In this document: positions 1-10,059 of the stretch, piece after piece
How the letters are laid out: each line of letters begins with the position of its first letter
How positions within the stretch are numbered: position 1 is the first letter of the stretch
NCBI RefSeq assembly: GCF_030867095.1
Contig: NC_081826.1
Span: 55,420,001 to 55,484,000, forward strand
Reading direction: 5' to 3'
Length of the DNA: 64,000 bases
Source: Alligator mississippiensis
Taxonomy: Eukaryota > Chordata > Crocodylia > Alligatoridae
Notes under the pieces: model-generated
Told to the model about the DNA's origin: nothing
Seen by the model: only the letters and a program-made list of their open reading frames with translations
The model's database searches: none
Position numbers and translations under genes: made by a program

Positions 1-57
1 AAGGACATTGGGAATGGAACAAACTTTCTAAAGGAGAGGGTACTCAAGTGGAAGTTA

Positions 58-140
58 AGGGATTTATACTTCAATCCTAACTCAGTCACTGATCTGCTAT
101 GTGAGCTTGGGCAGGTCCCTTCATTCTCTGTTCTTCTGCT
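58..140 (+). repeat. MIR-like (CORE-SINE) fragment
   Basis: The segment reads like the conserved 3' half of a MIR SINE: 'CTCAGTCACTGATCTGCTAT', then 'GTGAGCTTGGGCAGGTCCCTT', which parallels the familiar MIR core 'tagctgtgtgaccttgggcaagtcactt'. The tRNA-like head is not recognisable. It is an old non-coding retroposon relic, identified from motif memory only; RepeatMasker would settle it. Confidence 0.65.
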
Positions 141-159
141 ACCTTTCTAATTCCTTGAC

Positions 160-950
160 TGGTTTTTCTATTTAGTTTGTAAGATCTAAGAGAGCATTAT
201 ATCTTATTATAGGGTACATACCAGGGTTACATTTAGATTGCCCTATTTTAGAGCTTAGGGCCATCAAAATGGTTGAGCATGCATGTGTTCACAGGGTTAA
301 AAATGGTGCACCCAATGGAAAGTTAGTTCACTTCACTGAGCAAGTAATTCACCTCCGAGATGAACTAAAATCATCTAAAATGGGTTAACCCAGCCTAATG
401 AATGCCTGCACATTCACAGCCCAGCCCCAGGGTTGGGAAAGCTCAGCCACTTGCCACAGTCCCAGAGCTGTACTGACTACGATTGGGCTATTTTACCTCC
501 CCAACTACCCCTCCTGCTGGACTAGGCAGCCCTCCCCCCAACACCCACCCACTCCCTGACCTCACTAGCCCTTCTTCTTGTCTATGTACCTCTGGCTGCC
601 CATGTGAACGCCTGCAGTTGGCAAAGCCTGACTTAGATTATGTGGCTCAAAGTAAGGTGCCTAACCTGAGTCAACCCATTTGAATACTTGTTTGTACCTA
701 TAGACAACATAATAGTGAACAAATAACTATATTGCAAACAACCCTTGTAAATGAGTTTTAACCAAGTGATTACATAGTTTACTGCCTGATGGGTCTTTGA
801 CCTCCCTTTAGGACAGAAGTTTCTATCGCATCATCTACTTCCTCTAAAAAGAGGTAACCTAGTTCTTACAGGGTGCGCCTGCACAAAATGCTTTACATGG
901 GCATCCAGAGGAATATCAGTCAGGGCTATACTGTCTCTGACTGAGCTATT
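160..950. other. Unannotated AT-rich stretch
   Basis: No coding, RNA or clear repeat signal is seen here. The only long open frame is a proline/serine-rich translation near 483-683 with no recognisable domain. A short GC-richer patch at 480-620 may be degraded repeat. Confidence 0.5.
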
Positions 951-992
951 TTTAGTTGCCCATACAAATGCCTGCAGCAGGCACTTCTAGAT

Positions 993-1024
993 GCTGACTG
1001 GGAGCAAATTTGCTCCCAGTCAGC
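993..1024. repeat. Perfect 32-bp palindrome
   Basis: The half-site GCTGACTGGGAGCAAA is followed immediately by its exact reverse complement with no loop, centred on AAATTT between 1008 and 1009. It lies at the left side of the hAT remnant. Its core AGCAAATTTGCT recurs at 48878-48889, near the left edge of the Harbinger element. It could be a subterminal transposon feature or a chance-preserved hairpin. Confidence 0.85.
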
Positions 1025-1443
1025 CTAGGCAGTAGGGGGCCACAAGAGAAGTGGAGCTTTTGGTCCCTGATTCTGGCATTGCTTAGTTCCCAGCTCCCTT
1101 CACGAGTTCCCTCCAGGAGCTGGGAGCTGATCAGCACTGGGACTGGGGAGCTCTCTGCTCCCCATCCTGGCTCCCAGCTGCCAGCATTGATCTGGGAGCT
1201 CCAGAGAGTGAATGCAGCACAGCTGGGAACTCCGGAGAGTGAGCAGGGGGCTGGGAACCCAGTTCTTGCTTGCTCCCCAAAGCACCCTAGTGCAGCATGG
1301 AGCTGGGAACTTGAATCCCTCCTCGCTGTCTTGAGTTCCCGGCTCCGTTCCATTCACAGCCTCTCAGGAGGGCAGGCAAGGCCTGGGAACCCTCGCAGGG
1401 CAGCAGCTGGTGAGCCCCATTCCCCCCCTGCTCAGCAGGGGAC

Positions 1444-2227
1444 TTGCCTCGGACTCATTCACAAGTGGAGCAGCTGCCAGTATACCACCCTGCTATGGTG
1501 ATCCCCATAGTGAGGGAACTTGAGAACCAAATGGAGAAGTTCCAGGGGATCAGTGTTCCTGGCTGGGGCAAGCCGCTATCACCAGACATTCAGGCACTGG
1601 TCAGGCAGCTGAAGGAGGGCATCAGAAGATGGCTGGATTCCTTGCAGTCCAGTACAGTCCACATGCTGGTGTGCATATGCAAGCTGAGCGTGAAGGGGAG
1701 AATGTGCACTGGCAGCACCAGAACCCTTGATCACTGGACGCAGGTGCTGGTCAACAGAGTCAGGGAGGCAGAAAGGCAGAGGTGAGGGGATGTGGACGAG
1801 GGATCCACTTTCCTGTGCTAGCACTCCCAGCACCAGCCAGTCTCTTCCACGCCAGCCATTGTCAATGTGGGCCGAGGGTATGGCTTCAATGCTGGGGCCC
1901 AGATGCACCAGACCCCAGCCTCGGGCAGGTAGTGCCGAGGTTTCAGTGGCTACCTATCTCACCAAAGATGTGGGGCCTCTGGACTGCAACCCCTTGGTCT
2001 ACTGGGCAAGCTGCAGCCAGATGTGGCAGGATCAGGCCACAGTTGCCCATGAACACCTGTCCTGTCCACAAACTGGTGTTCTGAGCGAGAGGGTGTTCAG
2101 CATTACTGGGGATGTAATGACACCCCACTGTGCCTGCTTGGATCCTGATTTGGTGGAGCAGCTGGTGTTCTTGAAAGTGAAACTCCCGCTGCTGGGGTTC
2201 CCCAAGCTCCACCTGCAGACAGACTGA
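1444..2227 (+). pseudogene. hAT transposase fragment with C-terminal dimerisation domain
   Basis: Two overlapping frames together give the C-terminal part of a hAT transposase. The first (1444-1785) has helices resembling the region ahead of the dimerisation domain, including 'VIPIVRELENQMEKF' and 'LDSLQSSTVHMLVCICK'. The second, joined by a frameshift near 1770-1780, ends in a clear hAT family dimerisation domain: 'DCNPLVYW', 'AHEHLSCPQTGVLSERVFS', 'ITGDVM', then 'LVEQLVFLKVKLPLLGFP'. The 'SERVFS..GD' signature and the following hydrophobic helix mark the family. The N-terminal BED finger and the first catalytic aspartates are not visible, so this is a broken, partial gene. Relation to ZBED-type hATs is inferred from overall pattern, not from alignment. 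Confidence 0.8.
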
Positions 2228-2693
2228 GTGCCACCCTCCTCACTCCATCTGCACCTATTTCCATTTTATTTTTTTACCAGTTACTACCCCATTCTCAGAG
2301 CTGGAGGGGGTACTCACTGCATCACCAGCCAGCAAGGGAAGAACATGTCCCTGCTGAGCTTCCTTGCCAGGATGACCTTGGAGGTATGGACTAGGGCTAT
2401 GGGGATGGAGGATGTCCCAGGTCCTGGGTATGACCACTAAAACTGGACTCTGCCAGGTTTGGGGAGGCCTGGTGGGACTGGTGGTGGTACAGCAGCCCCA
2501 GGAAATGCCAGGACTGAGGACATCCCTGGTGAAAAGTGGGTAGGAGGCTTCATAACCTCCAGCAACACACGCATACACATAGTCTTGGCTGGGGAAAGCC
2601 CAGACATGTCACATCTTTGGCAGGCCTGAGGCTTGCTGGTTGCAGCAGAGTTGTGAGACTCCAGGTGGGCTCAGCTTAGCTGTCTGGGATACC

Positions 2694-3645
2694 AGCTTTT
2701 GGGTTGAAAAACCCTTTGTCAGGCTGAGGAAGCACCTGCAGTTGGGGTGTGTGTGTGCTGTTCCTGGATGAAAGGAATAATGAAGAAGCCAGAGGATGAC
2801 ATGCAATGCAGGTAAGAAAGCCAGTCGGTGAAAATGGAAATGGAGGCATCAGGGGGTGAGGGACAGGCTGGGGGGACAGGGGGGGGAGCGTAGAGGAAGG
2901 CTATATAGCAGTGCAGGTAAAAGTGCAGAGGTACCTGGGGAGTCAGATGTCCGGCAGGTTGTAGTGTGTCAGAATTCCACTGTCAGTGTCTATATTGAGT
3001 CCTGGAGTTTGTATCTCTAGGAGGCTGATGAAGTGAAGCTCATAGGCCCATCTGTGAAAAGTGGTTTATAAATTCCCTTTCAGGATCAGACCTGAGAGAC
3101 TGGAGGCATAGTGGGGTTGTTTTTTGTGAGAACTGTTCCCCCACAGGTAGTTTGGTATTCTTGTGTTTGATAGATTCTGGTATACAGTTTGTGGGGGTAC
3201 TGGAGATTGGTGGCAGGTTTTGTGTTTTGAGCTGTAGGAAGTTGGCTTCAGTTCTGATGATGAGGTTAGGTTAGCAAGGTTCAGTGTTTGTTTGAATTTA
3301 CAAACCACTTTTCAGAACCAGGCCTATGAACTTCACTTCATCAGCCTCCTAGGTAGTAGGTACAAAAACTCTTGGACTCAATATGGACAGTAGAATTCTA
3401 GCACACTACAACCTGCCGGACATCTGACTCCCCAGGTACCTCTGAACTTTTACCTGTGCTGGTACATCCCCTTTCCCCACCCCCAGCCTGTCTCTCACCC
3501 TCTGATGCCTCCATTTCCATTTTCACTGACTGGCTTTCTTGCCTGCATCTGGCTTGTTTATTATTCCTTCTATCCAGGAACAGTACACACACACCAACTG
3601 CAGATGCTTCCTCAGCCTGACAAAGGGTTTTTCAACCTGAAAGCT
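2694..3645. mobile_element. Foldback element: ~350-380 bp inverted repeats
   Basis: The left arm (about 2694-3074) and right arm (about 3294-3645) are reverse complements with small indels, around a ~220-bp unique spacer. Paired landmarks are 'GTTGAAAAACCCTTTGTCAG' at 2703 with its complement near 3635, 'AGTCAGATGTCCGGCAGGTT' at 2940 with its complement near 3415, and 'GTGGTTTATAAATTC' at 3061 with 'GAATTTACAAACCAC' near 3294. No ORF of recognisable function spans the spacer. It may be one foldback transposon, or two copies of a retroelement inserted head to head. The right flank continues into a 'GAAAGCTTGCTAA' tail typical of a widespread reptilian repeat. Confidence 0.8.
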
Positions 3646-4059
3646 TGCTAAGATATATTTCTCTATGTATTCAGTTGATACCAGATTGACTCAAAGTACC
3701 TTGTCTGCCAGTGCCATGTCCTTAGAAGAATACCCCTATCACCTGTCCCCAATCAGCTGACCAGAAGGATGCAGGGCCCTGGGCACATCTAAGCCCCAGG
3801 GAGAGTTCTGTGGCAGCTGCTGAAGAAGAAGCTCCTGCAGGAGAGGAAAAAACGGCTCTAGTCTGTGACAGTCTGGCTGCCTGAGATGCTGGTGCTACTG
3901 TGCTGCTGCTCACTAAGTTATCTGTTGCATTTAAAATGGTGGACTGAGATGAGGCTGTTGGGGAGGAGGAGACCTCATTGGGGCACACTACCATGTTGTG
4001 TAGAGGCCCCAGCACCAGTGAGGGCGAACCTTAACACACACACACTGATACCCACCCAT
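3646..4059. other. Repeat-like sequence of unknown class
   Basis: 3646-3700 continues the tail of the right foldback arm ('GAAAGCTTGCTAAGATATAT', then a T-rich stretch). 3720-4020 is moderately GC-rich, with an open frame on the minus strand rich in Ser and Ala (3722-4015). It has no motif I can name and may be transposon-derived. No gene is called. Confidence 0.3.
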
Positions 4060-4320
4060 GTCACAAGTTTTGCTTGTCAGCAGATCTAAGGTGCAGGTTC
4101 CCAGAACCCCCTGTACCTACCTCCTTGAAAGCTGGCAGATTTTGTGGCCACAGCAGGGGCTAACATGCCTGCAGTTTTCATCCCACTGTGGCTTAGCACA
4201 CGTGACACAAGTTTTGCTTTCAAGACTTTGAGGTGCAGTTTCCCAGAAGCCCCTGCACCTATCTCCTTGAAACCTGGCAGGTGTCATGCTCTCAGCAGGG
4301 GCTATCAACCCTGCTTGTTT
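4060..4320. repeat. Two-copy tandem repeat, unit about 144 bp
   Basis: The word 'ACAAGTTTTGCTT' occurs at 4063 and again at 4207. Each copy is followed by 'GTGCAG(G)TTCCCAGAA', 'CTCCTTGAAA.CTGGCAG' and 'CAGCAGGGGCTA'. The copies differ at perhaps one base in eight by eye. The pair lies inside the hAT-like segment that ends at 4518. Confidence 0.75.
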
Positions 4321-4518
4321 CATTTGAATCAGCAAAAAAATGACAAAGTTATAGGTGTTTCAGCGATTCCCCATCATACTCTATGGCCAAATCTCCGAAT
4401 CTTCTGAAGCTGATTTGGCCAAATCAATTCAGAACAGTGACCTGAATCTCTGAATCAAATTGCTGGCCTCTGAATTGGCCAAATCCAAATCAAATGCTTC
4501 CCTGTTCACACAGGCCTA
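4060..4518 (-). mobile_element. hAT-like non-autonomous element, left end unresolved
   Basis: Read on the minus strand from 4518, the sequence starts TAGGCCTGTGTGAA. It then runs through 'TTTGATTTGGATTTGGCC' and repeated 'gattcag/gattcgg' words. The same layout occurs in the element at 56099-56786, whose terminus is TAGGGCTGTGTGAA, so the two appear to be related families. The other terminus and its target duplication were not found, so the element is probably truncated or extends further left. Confidence 0.5.
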
Positions 4519-5435
4519 CTCTTTAGTTCTTAGATGGGAATACTGGGTTGCTTTTCAGTCGCATTGAATTTTTTCCCTCTGTTGCTTCTTTCAAGACCTT
4601 TGGTTGTCATAGTTTAATATCATGTTGGTAGCTGTGTTCAAAGACATTTGACTATTACCCTCTGTAAGGACTGTGTACACCTTTGGATGGAGAATATCAC
4701 CAGTCCGATAAAGCTTTCAATGGACAGCTATCATCGCTCTTGGCTTTCTTTGTTCATCTGTTGTCTGTTTTGGCTGCTGACCTGACATTTCCATTTGATT
4801 TACTATAACTGCTGTTGAATGTTCTGGTAGCTAAAACACTCCTTAGTTTTGTAATGTTGTCTTTAAAGAAAGAGATCTTCCAGAGTCATAATAATAAAAT
4901 CATATTTTTAAATAATCTTGTTGTTTTCTTTGTATAAAGCTCCATGAGTTAGAGTGCAGCCAAGGTATACTTGTTAGCACCCATAATTTTGGAGTCCTTA
5001 AAAAATATCTTATAACATTTTATGAGCTGAAGGAATATTGATTTTCTTTCCCTCCCTATGAAGAGATGTTGTGTTGGGAAAAGCTGGGGAGTAATGCTGT
5101 GTCTGGTGGACACTACGTAGGGCATTCAGTCAATTTATGTTGTTGCTAGATTTTTTTCATTTGATTGCAAGGATTAAATTTTTTGTTAGGGTATCTTTAG
5201 AAGATTGTCAAAGACAGCCAGATCACAAGATTTTCCTTTTTTTTCTTGTAGCAGTTTGTAAAGGTCTATATACAAGAATTGAGAACTTTTTTTACATACT
5301 GGTTATCTGTCTCACCTATAATACAGCAGAGTATTTATCCACCTACCTAGTAGCTCTGTCGGTAAAAGAACTTGATTCAAAAAGTGGAGGCTACCATTCT
5401 TGCTGCAAGATTTAATTCCACCTTTTCTTATTCAC
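4519..5435. other. Unannotated AT-rich stretch
   Basis: This is ordinary AT-rich sequence. The plus-strand open frame at 5137-5415 has no recognisable domain and reflects base composition. No repeat boundary or RNA gene is seen. Confidence 0.5.
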
Positions 5436-6385
5436 ATCAAAATCATAGGTGGCAGAAGGCCAGGGCTAAGGAGGCTTAGCCCCTCCCAAATGTAGGCAGC
5501 CCGGGTGTGGGCTCTGGGTGGCAGTAGTGAGGGGTGAGGGGGGGAGAAGGGGGTGCACAAAACAGACCAAGACAAGCAGCCAGACAGGTGGCTGGGAACT
5601 CAACACGGCCCGGCTGTGTTGGAGCAGAGCCCAGCTGAGCAGGTAAATGTATGGATGGAAAGGGGCATGGGGCAGGGAAGGGGCATGTGGGGTGCAGATC
5701 ATGGCCCCACTGGGGGGGGGGGAATGGGGCCCTGGGGGGGAGGGCCTTGGGACACTCACTGCCCAGGAGGCTTGTCCAGTGGTATGGGGGTGGGCTCCTG
5801 CTGCTGCCCACACCCCCAGAACAGGCACAGCGGGCACGGCCCCCCCCAGTCTGTGCTGTGTGTGGGGCAGAGGCAGCTGCTGCTGTGGGATTTACTCTGC
5901 ATCCTGATGCTAGTGCCTCAGCAGCCACACAATGCCATGTGTCTCCTACTACTGGGGAGGTGGTGCAAACAGCATGCAGGAGGCATGTGGCATTTCATGG
6001 CTGCTGGGACACTAACAGTGGGGTGTGGAGTGCAACCTTCAGTGGCAGCTGCCTCTTCCCCACACACAGCACAGATCAGGGTGGGGCACATGGTCCCTGT
6101 GCCTGCCCTGGGGGTGCACACAACGGCAGAATCCCCCCCCCCCCCACACACACCTCTGAATGAATCACCAAGGTTCCAAGCCTCCCACCATCCACTCCAG
6201 CCCCAGGGCCCCAGTCATCCCAGCCCCTGCCTCTGTCTCTGCCCCACTCCTTCCCTCAACTCAGGGGCCTTGATCTGCCCCCCATGCCCCTTCCCCATGG
6301 CAGACTTGGTTCCTGGGGGTGTGCCTATGTGTGCTCACACCCAGCCCCACAAATCATATTTTCTTGCTCCATCTATGATCATAAT
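5436..6385. mobile_element. hAT-like element (5444-6377) with 8-bp TSD
   Basis: The element runs from CATAGGTGGCAG at 5444 to ...CATCTATG at 6377; the reverse complement of the right end is CATAGATGGAGC, so the termini are inverted. It is flanked by ATCAAAAT (5436-5443) and ATCATAAT (6378-6385), an 8-bp duplication matching at 7 of 8 positions, as expected for hAT. The body is very GC-rich. It contains a large internal hairpin with arms at about 5800-5955 and 5955-6130 that share 'CTGTGCTGTGTGTGGGG' and 'AGGCAGCTGC'. It encodes no transposase; the open frames across it, up to 284 codons, are low-complexity products of GC-rich DNA. Confidence 0.72.
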
Positions 6386-7863
6386 GAATTTATCTTATAA
6401 CATCTGAGGGATAGATTAAATTTGTTCTTGTGGATGCTGAACTAAGACTTACGTGGGATAGATACCTAAATCTTCTAGGTCACTGAGGAGCCTAGAATTA
6501 TTAAGTGCATCAATGTTATCCTGAAATTTTTCTTCGGTGCATAGATTGTATCTTTCATAGATGTACAGAAATGATCCAGATAAAGTGAATGGGTGTTTGA
6601 TTCCTGTTTAAGGTTTGTTGTGTGGTCAGTAAACTATTCCAAAGTCTCAAGTCCATATGGCATCCACAGAACAGGCCTAACTGGCACTACCAGCACTGAA
6701 TTCTCCTCTTCTGGGGGAAGGCCCCTAACTTTAGGTGATTAAAATGCCTCAATGTAAGTGATTATGAGTTAATTTGTTATATCTAACTTGTTGCTAGACA
6801 GCAAATGTTTTTACCTAAACAAGGGACTAATGGGTAACATTGTGAATAGGCCACTACTCTCTTCTGTGAGATGATATTGATTTGGGAGTGGGCAATGAGT
6901 AGAACCCAGGCCCTAGTAACCTGGTTGGCTAGAAGAGGGAGAGATCCAGCCTCTGACTTGATTTTGCCAGCTCACCCTTCATTTAAAAAAAGAAGTAAGG
7001 GAATCCACTGCTGGGTCGTCAACCTGCCCAAGCTGAGTTGAATTTTGGTTATAGATATGCGATTGGATCAGAGTATATCATCTAGATGGGGCAGAGAAAT
7101 GAGAGGAAGAGCATGGGCTTAGGCATTGGGCCCATTTGGCTGCAGTGGCCCAAATGCAGCCTGAAATGTAGGCCTGAGTATTAGCTTAGGCACCAGGCTA
7201 AGGACAGCAGTAACCAGGTTGGAAACCAGCCCAGACCACTACAGCAGCCATATCAATGGATCAGACAAACTCAGATCACAGCCCATAACTCTGACTTTTT
7301 ACCACCACTAGTGCCAAGAGAAAGGAGGTATATTATTCTGAGGCTAAGGTTGGGGGTGGGAGTGGGGGAATGCATTGTGGACTATTGAGTTACAAGATAT
7401 ATTTAAGTGTTGGGAACACAGCGCATTTTACAACTCATCAAGGAGGATATATAGGACTTCATAGAAGGGCCCCAAATGGTCCTTTCTTCTATCTGAAAGT
7501 TTGTCTTTATCCAGATAAAGTCATTGACAGTATATCTGAGTGTAGTAATTATTTCAAGGATAGATTTTGACCTCTAAAGGTTGTTGGAGGAAGTCAAAGA
7601 CTTAGAGTCTGTAGTGAGGAGGTAGGTTTCTGCACTCTAAATTGAAATGGTTGGAACTTGAGGACCATACAATGTAACAAGGTGCCTCCCATACTTTTTG
7701 GACAGTCCTGGTTCATAGTATACCAGAACATCAGCAGTTTGGAGACTCCACTAAGCTAGGACTTTTTGGAGTTTCAAACTGTCATGGTTAATAATTCATG
7801 ATACTCTGAGCTACCAATTTTACTGAAGTGCCCAAACCTAGGAATTCTATGTCCACTTTTATT
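6386..7863. other. Unannotated stretch
   Basis: No gene or identifiable repeat is seen across these ~1.5 kb. Composition is mixed, with a somewhat G-rich patch near 6890-7370. Confidence 0.45.
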
Positions 7864-8943
7864 CTTTATATCAGGGGCAGGCAAAATATAGCCCATGGGC
7901 CAGATCCAGACCACCAGGCAATTTCATCCAGCTCACGGGCAGGTGCCTATCATTTTACTGTATTCAGTCCAGCCCCAGGCTGCCCCTGCTTTGCTCGCTT
8001 GGAGCCGAGCCCTGCTCACTCCCACAGGGACAGCTCATGCGTCACTCCAAACCTTGCCAATGGGATGACCTTGACCCCAGCATGCAGGTAGGGAAGTGGC
8101 ATCAATGGTGTGCAGGGGGAGTGGTGGTGGCGGCAAGTGGGAGAAGCAGCAGTGGCGGTGGCAGGTTGGTGGGAACTGGTGGTGGGTGGTCAGGTGGGTA
8201 GGAGGCCAGTGGCAATGGCAGGTGAGTGGGAAGTAGTGGCAGTGAAGGTGGGTGGGAAGAAACAGCAAGCAGGCAGGTGGGAGGGAGTGCAGGGCCCACA
8301 CCACTGACCTGGAGCTGGAGCTGGGGCTGGTGGTAGACCAGGGCAGGGTGGCAGGACTGCAGAGCCCAGGCTGTCATGGGCATGGGGTCCACCTGGCTCC
8401 ACTGGGCAGGGCTCCCTGGGGCTCACATTCAGCTCCCAGGTTTTCATGCAGTGACCTGGTCCCGCTCACAGACACATGCAGGTCATGGGAAAATGGGAAA
8501 AGGCAGGGAGCACTATGGTGCAGGGATTGCTCTGCCTCTCTCTCTGCTGTCCTGGCCTAGTGCCATGATCTACACTGCTGGCTTCATCATGTGGGGCTCT
8601 CCCCAGGAACATGGGGCTTGGGCAGAGAACTTAGGTACTGCACATGGCCCCAAGTGATAGAGCCAGTGGCTCAGCCATATGCAGTCCTGGGGCCCACTGG
8701 GCTGCACGCTGCTAGGGGGCTCTGCCTGCTACAGGCCATAAGCACCCCCAGGGCCTTCGGCTGCTGCTGCTGGCAGCCAGAGCTGTGTGCAATGGGGGAG
8801 GCATGCGTGAGGGGGGTATGTTTGTAGGCGGGGACCCATGCACTCCTTACCATACAGATGCTCCCAGGTGCTGCCATACACCCTTCCCCCCACACCCTCA
8901 CAACCCTGCACCCACAGCCCCCACAAACCCCATACCCAAATCC

Positions 8944-8992
<49 letters not shown>

Positions 8993-9408
8993 CCTGCCCA
9001 CAAACCCTATAATTACCCACCTACACTCCCCAACACTGTCCCAAACACATCCACACATACACCCTCCTCCATACACCCCCACACCCTACATACATACACA
9101 TGCACACACACAGCCCCCCAACCCCACAAACAAATTTTCACCTATTATGCAATCACTTCTATGTACACTATGCAAACACACTTCCAAGATGGCAAACTCC
9201 CCTCCTAAAAGGAGTACTTGTGGGTACAAGGTGAAGGTCTTCCGGTGGCAAAGGGCAGGGGTTAAGGGTGGGAATTCCAGTCCCAAGATGGCAACCAAGG
9301 GGTGGGGTATCTGTCAAGGGACGGAGCTACCCTTGCAGCCCACTACAGCTCATCAAAACTCATTAAGTAGCCCTCCAGCCAAAATAATTGCCCACCCCCA
9401 CTTTAGAT
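7864..9408. mobile_element. Non-autonomous hAT (Charlie-like) element with 8-bp TSD
   Basis: The left end at 7872 is CAGGGGCAGGCAAAATATAG, followed by 'CCCATGGGCCAGATCCAGAC'. The right end at 9400 reads, on the minus strand, TGGGGGTGGGCAATTATTTT. Both match the known Charlie-type pattern 'CAGGGGTGGGCAA...GGCCCGGATC'. Flanks CTTTATAT (7864-7871) and CTTTAGAT (9401-9408) match at 7 of 8 positions. The 1.5-kb body is GC-rich, has simple GGTGG-type repeats at 8110-8290 and holds a CA microsatellite. No transposase domain is visible, so it depended on a partner in trans. Confidence 0.75.
8947..8991. repeat. (AC)n microsatellite, 45 bp uninterrupted
   Basis: A perfect AC dinucleotide run lies inside the hAT element and is flanked by C/A-rich degenerate sequence to about 9120. 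It generates several artefactual Thr/His or Cys/Val open frames on both strands. Length polymorphism is likely. Confidence 0.97.
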
Positions 9409-9800
9409 ATTTTCTTTGTTTTTCTGCCATTTTAATTTTTTGGGGGCTTGGTAAGATTCTTTTGTAGGTATCATGATGGTAGCTCTTGATGCATCTGTTA
9501 TGTTGATATATTCTGAGCTTTTTAGTATTCAACCAAGCTCTTTAGGAACAATGTATATATACACCCAGAGGTGGAGATATACATTACACGTAGGCCATAC
9601 TAAATCTTTAGAATGGTAAGCAGTGTTAAAGTTAGAAGATACTGTGAGCCATGGGCGACTGCTGCCACCTTAGTTGGGGGGGGGCATGTGCCCCCCCAGC
9701 AACCACTCAGTGACTGGAGGGGGTGTTTCCCCACAGCCGATCCCATTGGTGGGGGTCCCTCCCACAGCCGGTTGTGAGGCAGCCAATCACTGAGGCTGCT
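9409..9800. other. Unannotated stretch with G/C hairpin
   Basis: 9409-9640 has no identifiable content. At 9675-9700 a run of nine G is followed by CATGTG and seven C, a potential strong hairpin. The surrounding 'CATGGGCGACTGCTGCC' resembles the CATAGGCG-type hAT terminus seen at 59204, so this may be a hAT fragment cut off by the CR1 fragment to its right. Confidence 0.35.
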
Positions 9801-9810
9801 TCCAGAAGTG

Positions 9811-10043
9811 GGCAGTGGGGTTCTGGAGGGCTTGGTCCTTGTGCCTGCACTGTTCAACATCTTCATCAGCGACTTGGATGAGGGGGTGAAAAGCACCTTG
9901 TTCAAATTCTCAGATGACATTAAGATGTGGGGGGAAGTGGGCACACTAGAAGGGAGGAATAGGCTACAATCAAACCTAGACAGGTTACAGGGGTGGGCAG
10001 ATGAGAACAGGATGGGTTTTAACACTGACAAATGCAAGGTACT
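9811..10043 (+). pseudogene. CR1 LINE ORF2 fragment (reverse transcriptase palm)
   Basis: The plus-strand frame encodes about 78 residues of a CR1-type reverse transcriptase. It includes 'VLEGLVLVPALFNIFISDLD' (canonical '[21 protein letters not shown]'), the catalytic box as 'FSDD' where CR1 normally has 'FADD', and 'LDRLQGWADENRMGFNTDKCKV', which matches the region after the palm. The fragment is truncated at both ends: a 16-G run begins at 10044 and unrelated GC-rich sequence lies upstream. The A-to-S change in the active-site box and the substitutions in the G-x-x-Q-G motif show it is dead. Confidence 0.88.
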
Positions 10044-10059
10044 GGGGGGGGGGGGGGGG
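10044..10059. repeat. Poly-G run, 16 nt
   Basis: An uninterrupted run of 16 G lies exactly at the end of the CR1 reverse transcriptase similarity. Its length may be affected by sequencing error. Confidence 0.9.

Larger units (their letters stand above)
952..2240 (+). mobile_element. Decayed hAT DNA transposon (ZBED-like), bounds approximate
   Basis: A GC-rich island begins beside a perfect 32-bp palindrome (993-1024) and carries the remains of a hAT transposase on the plus strand up to a stop near 2227. The first part (about 1080-1400) is low in coding signal and contains degenerate internal repeats built on 'GCTGGGAGCT' and 'GGGAACTC' words. Neither TIRs nor an 8-bp target duplication could be fixed, so both ends are estimates. 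It is inferred to be an inactive copy because the transposase changes frame and lacks a readable BED zinc finger and N-terminal half. Confidence 0.6.

Noticed and set aside
5553..6407. Longest open frame in the window, 284 codons, plus strand
   Set aside because: It lies inside a GC-rich hAT element with an internal hairpin, is Gly/Pro/His/Cys-rich low complexity and has equally long frames overlapping on other frames and strands.
8671..9208. Thr/His-rich and Cys/Val-rich frames around the CA run
   Set aside because: They are translations of an (AC)n microsatellite.
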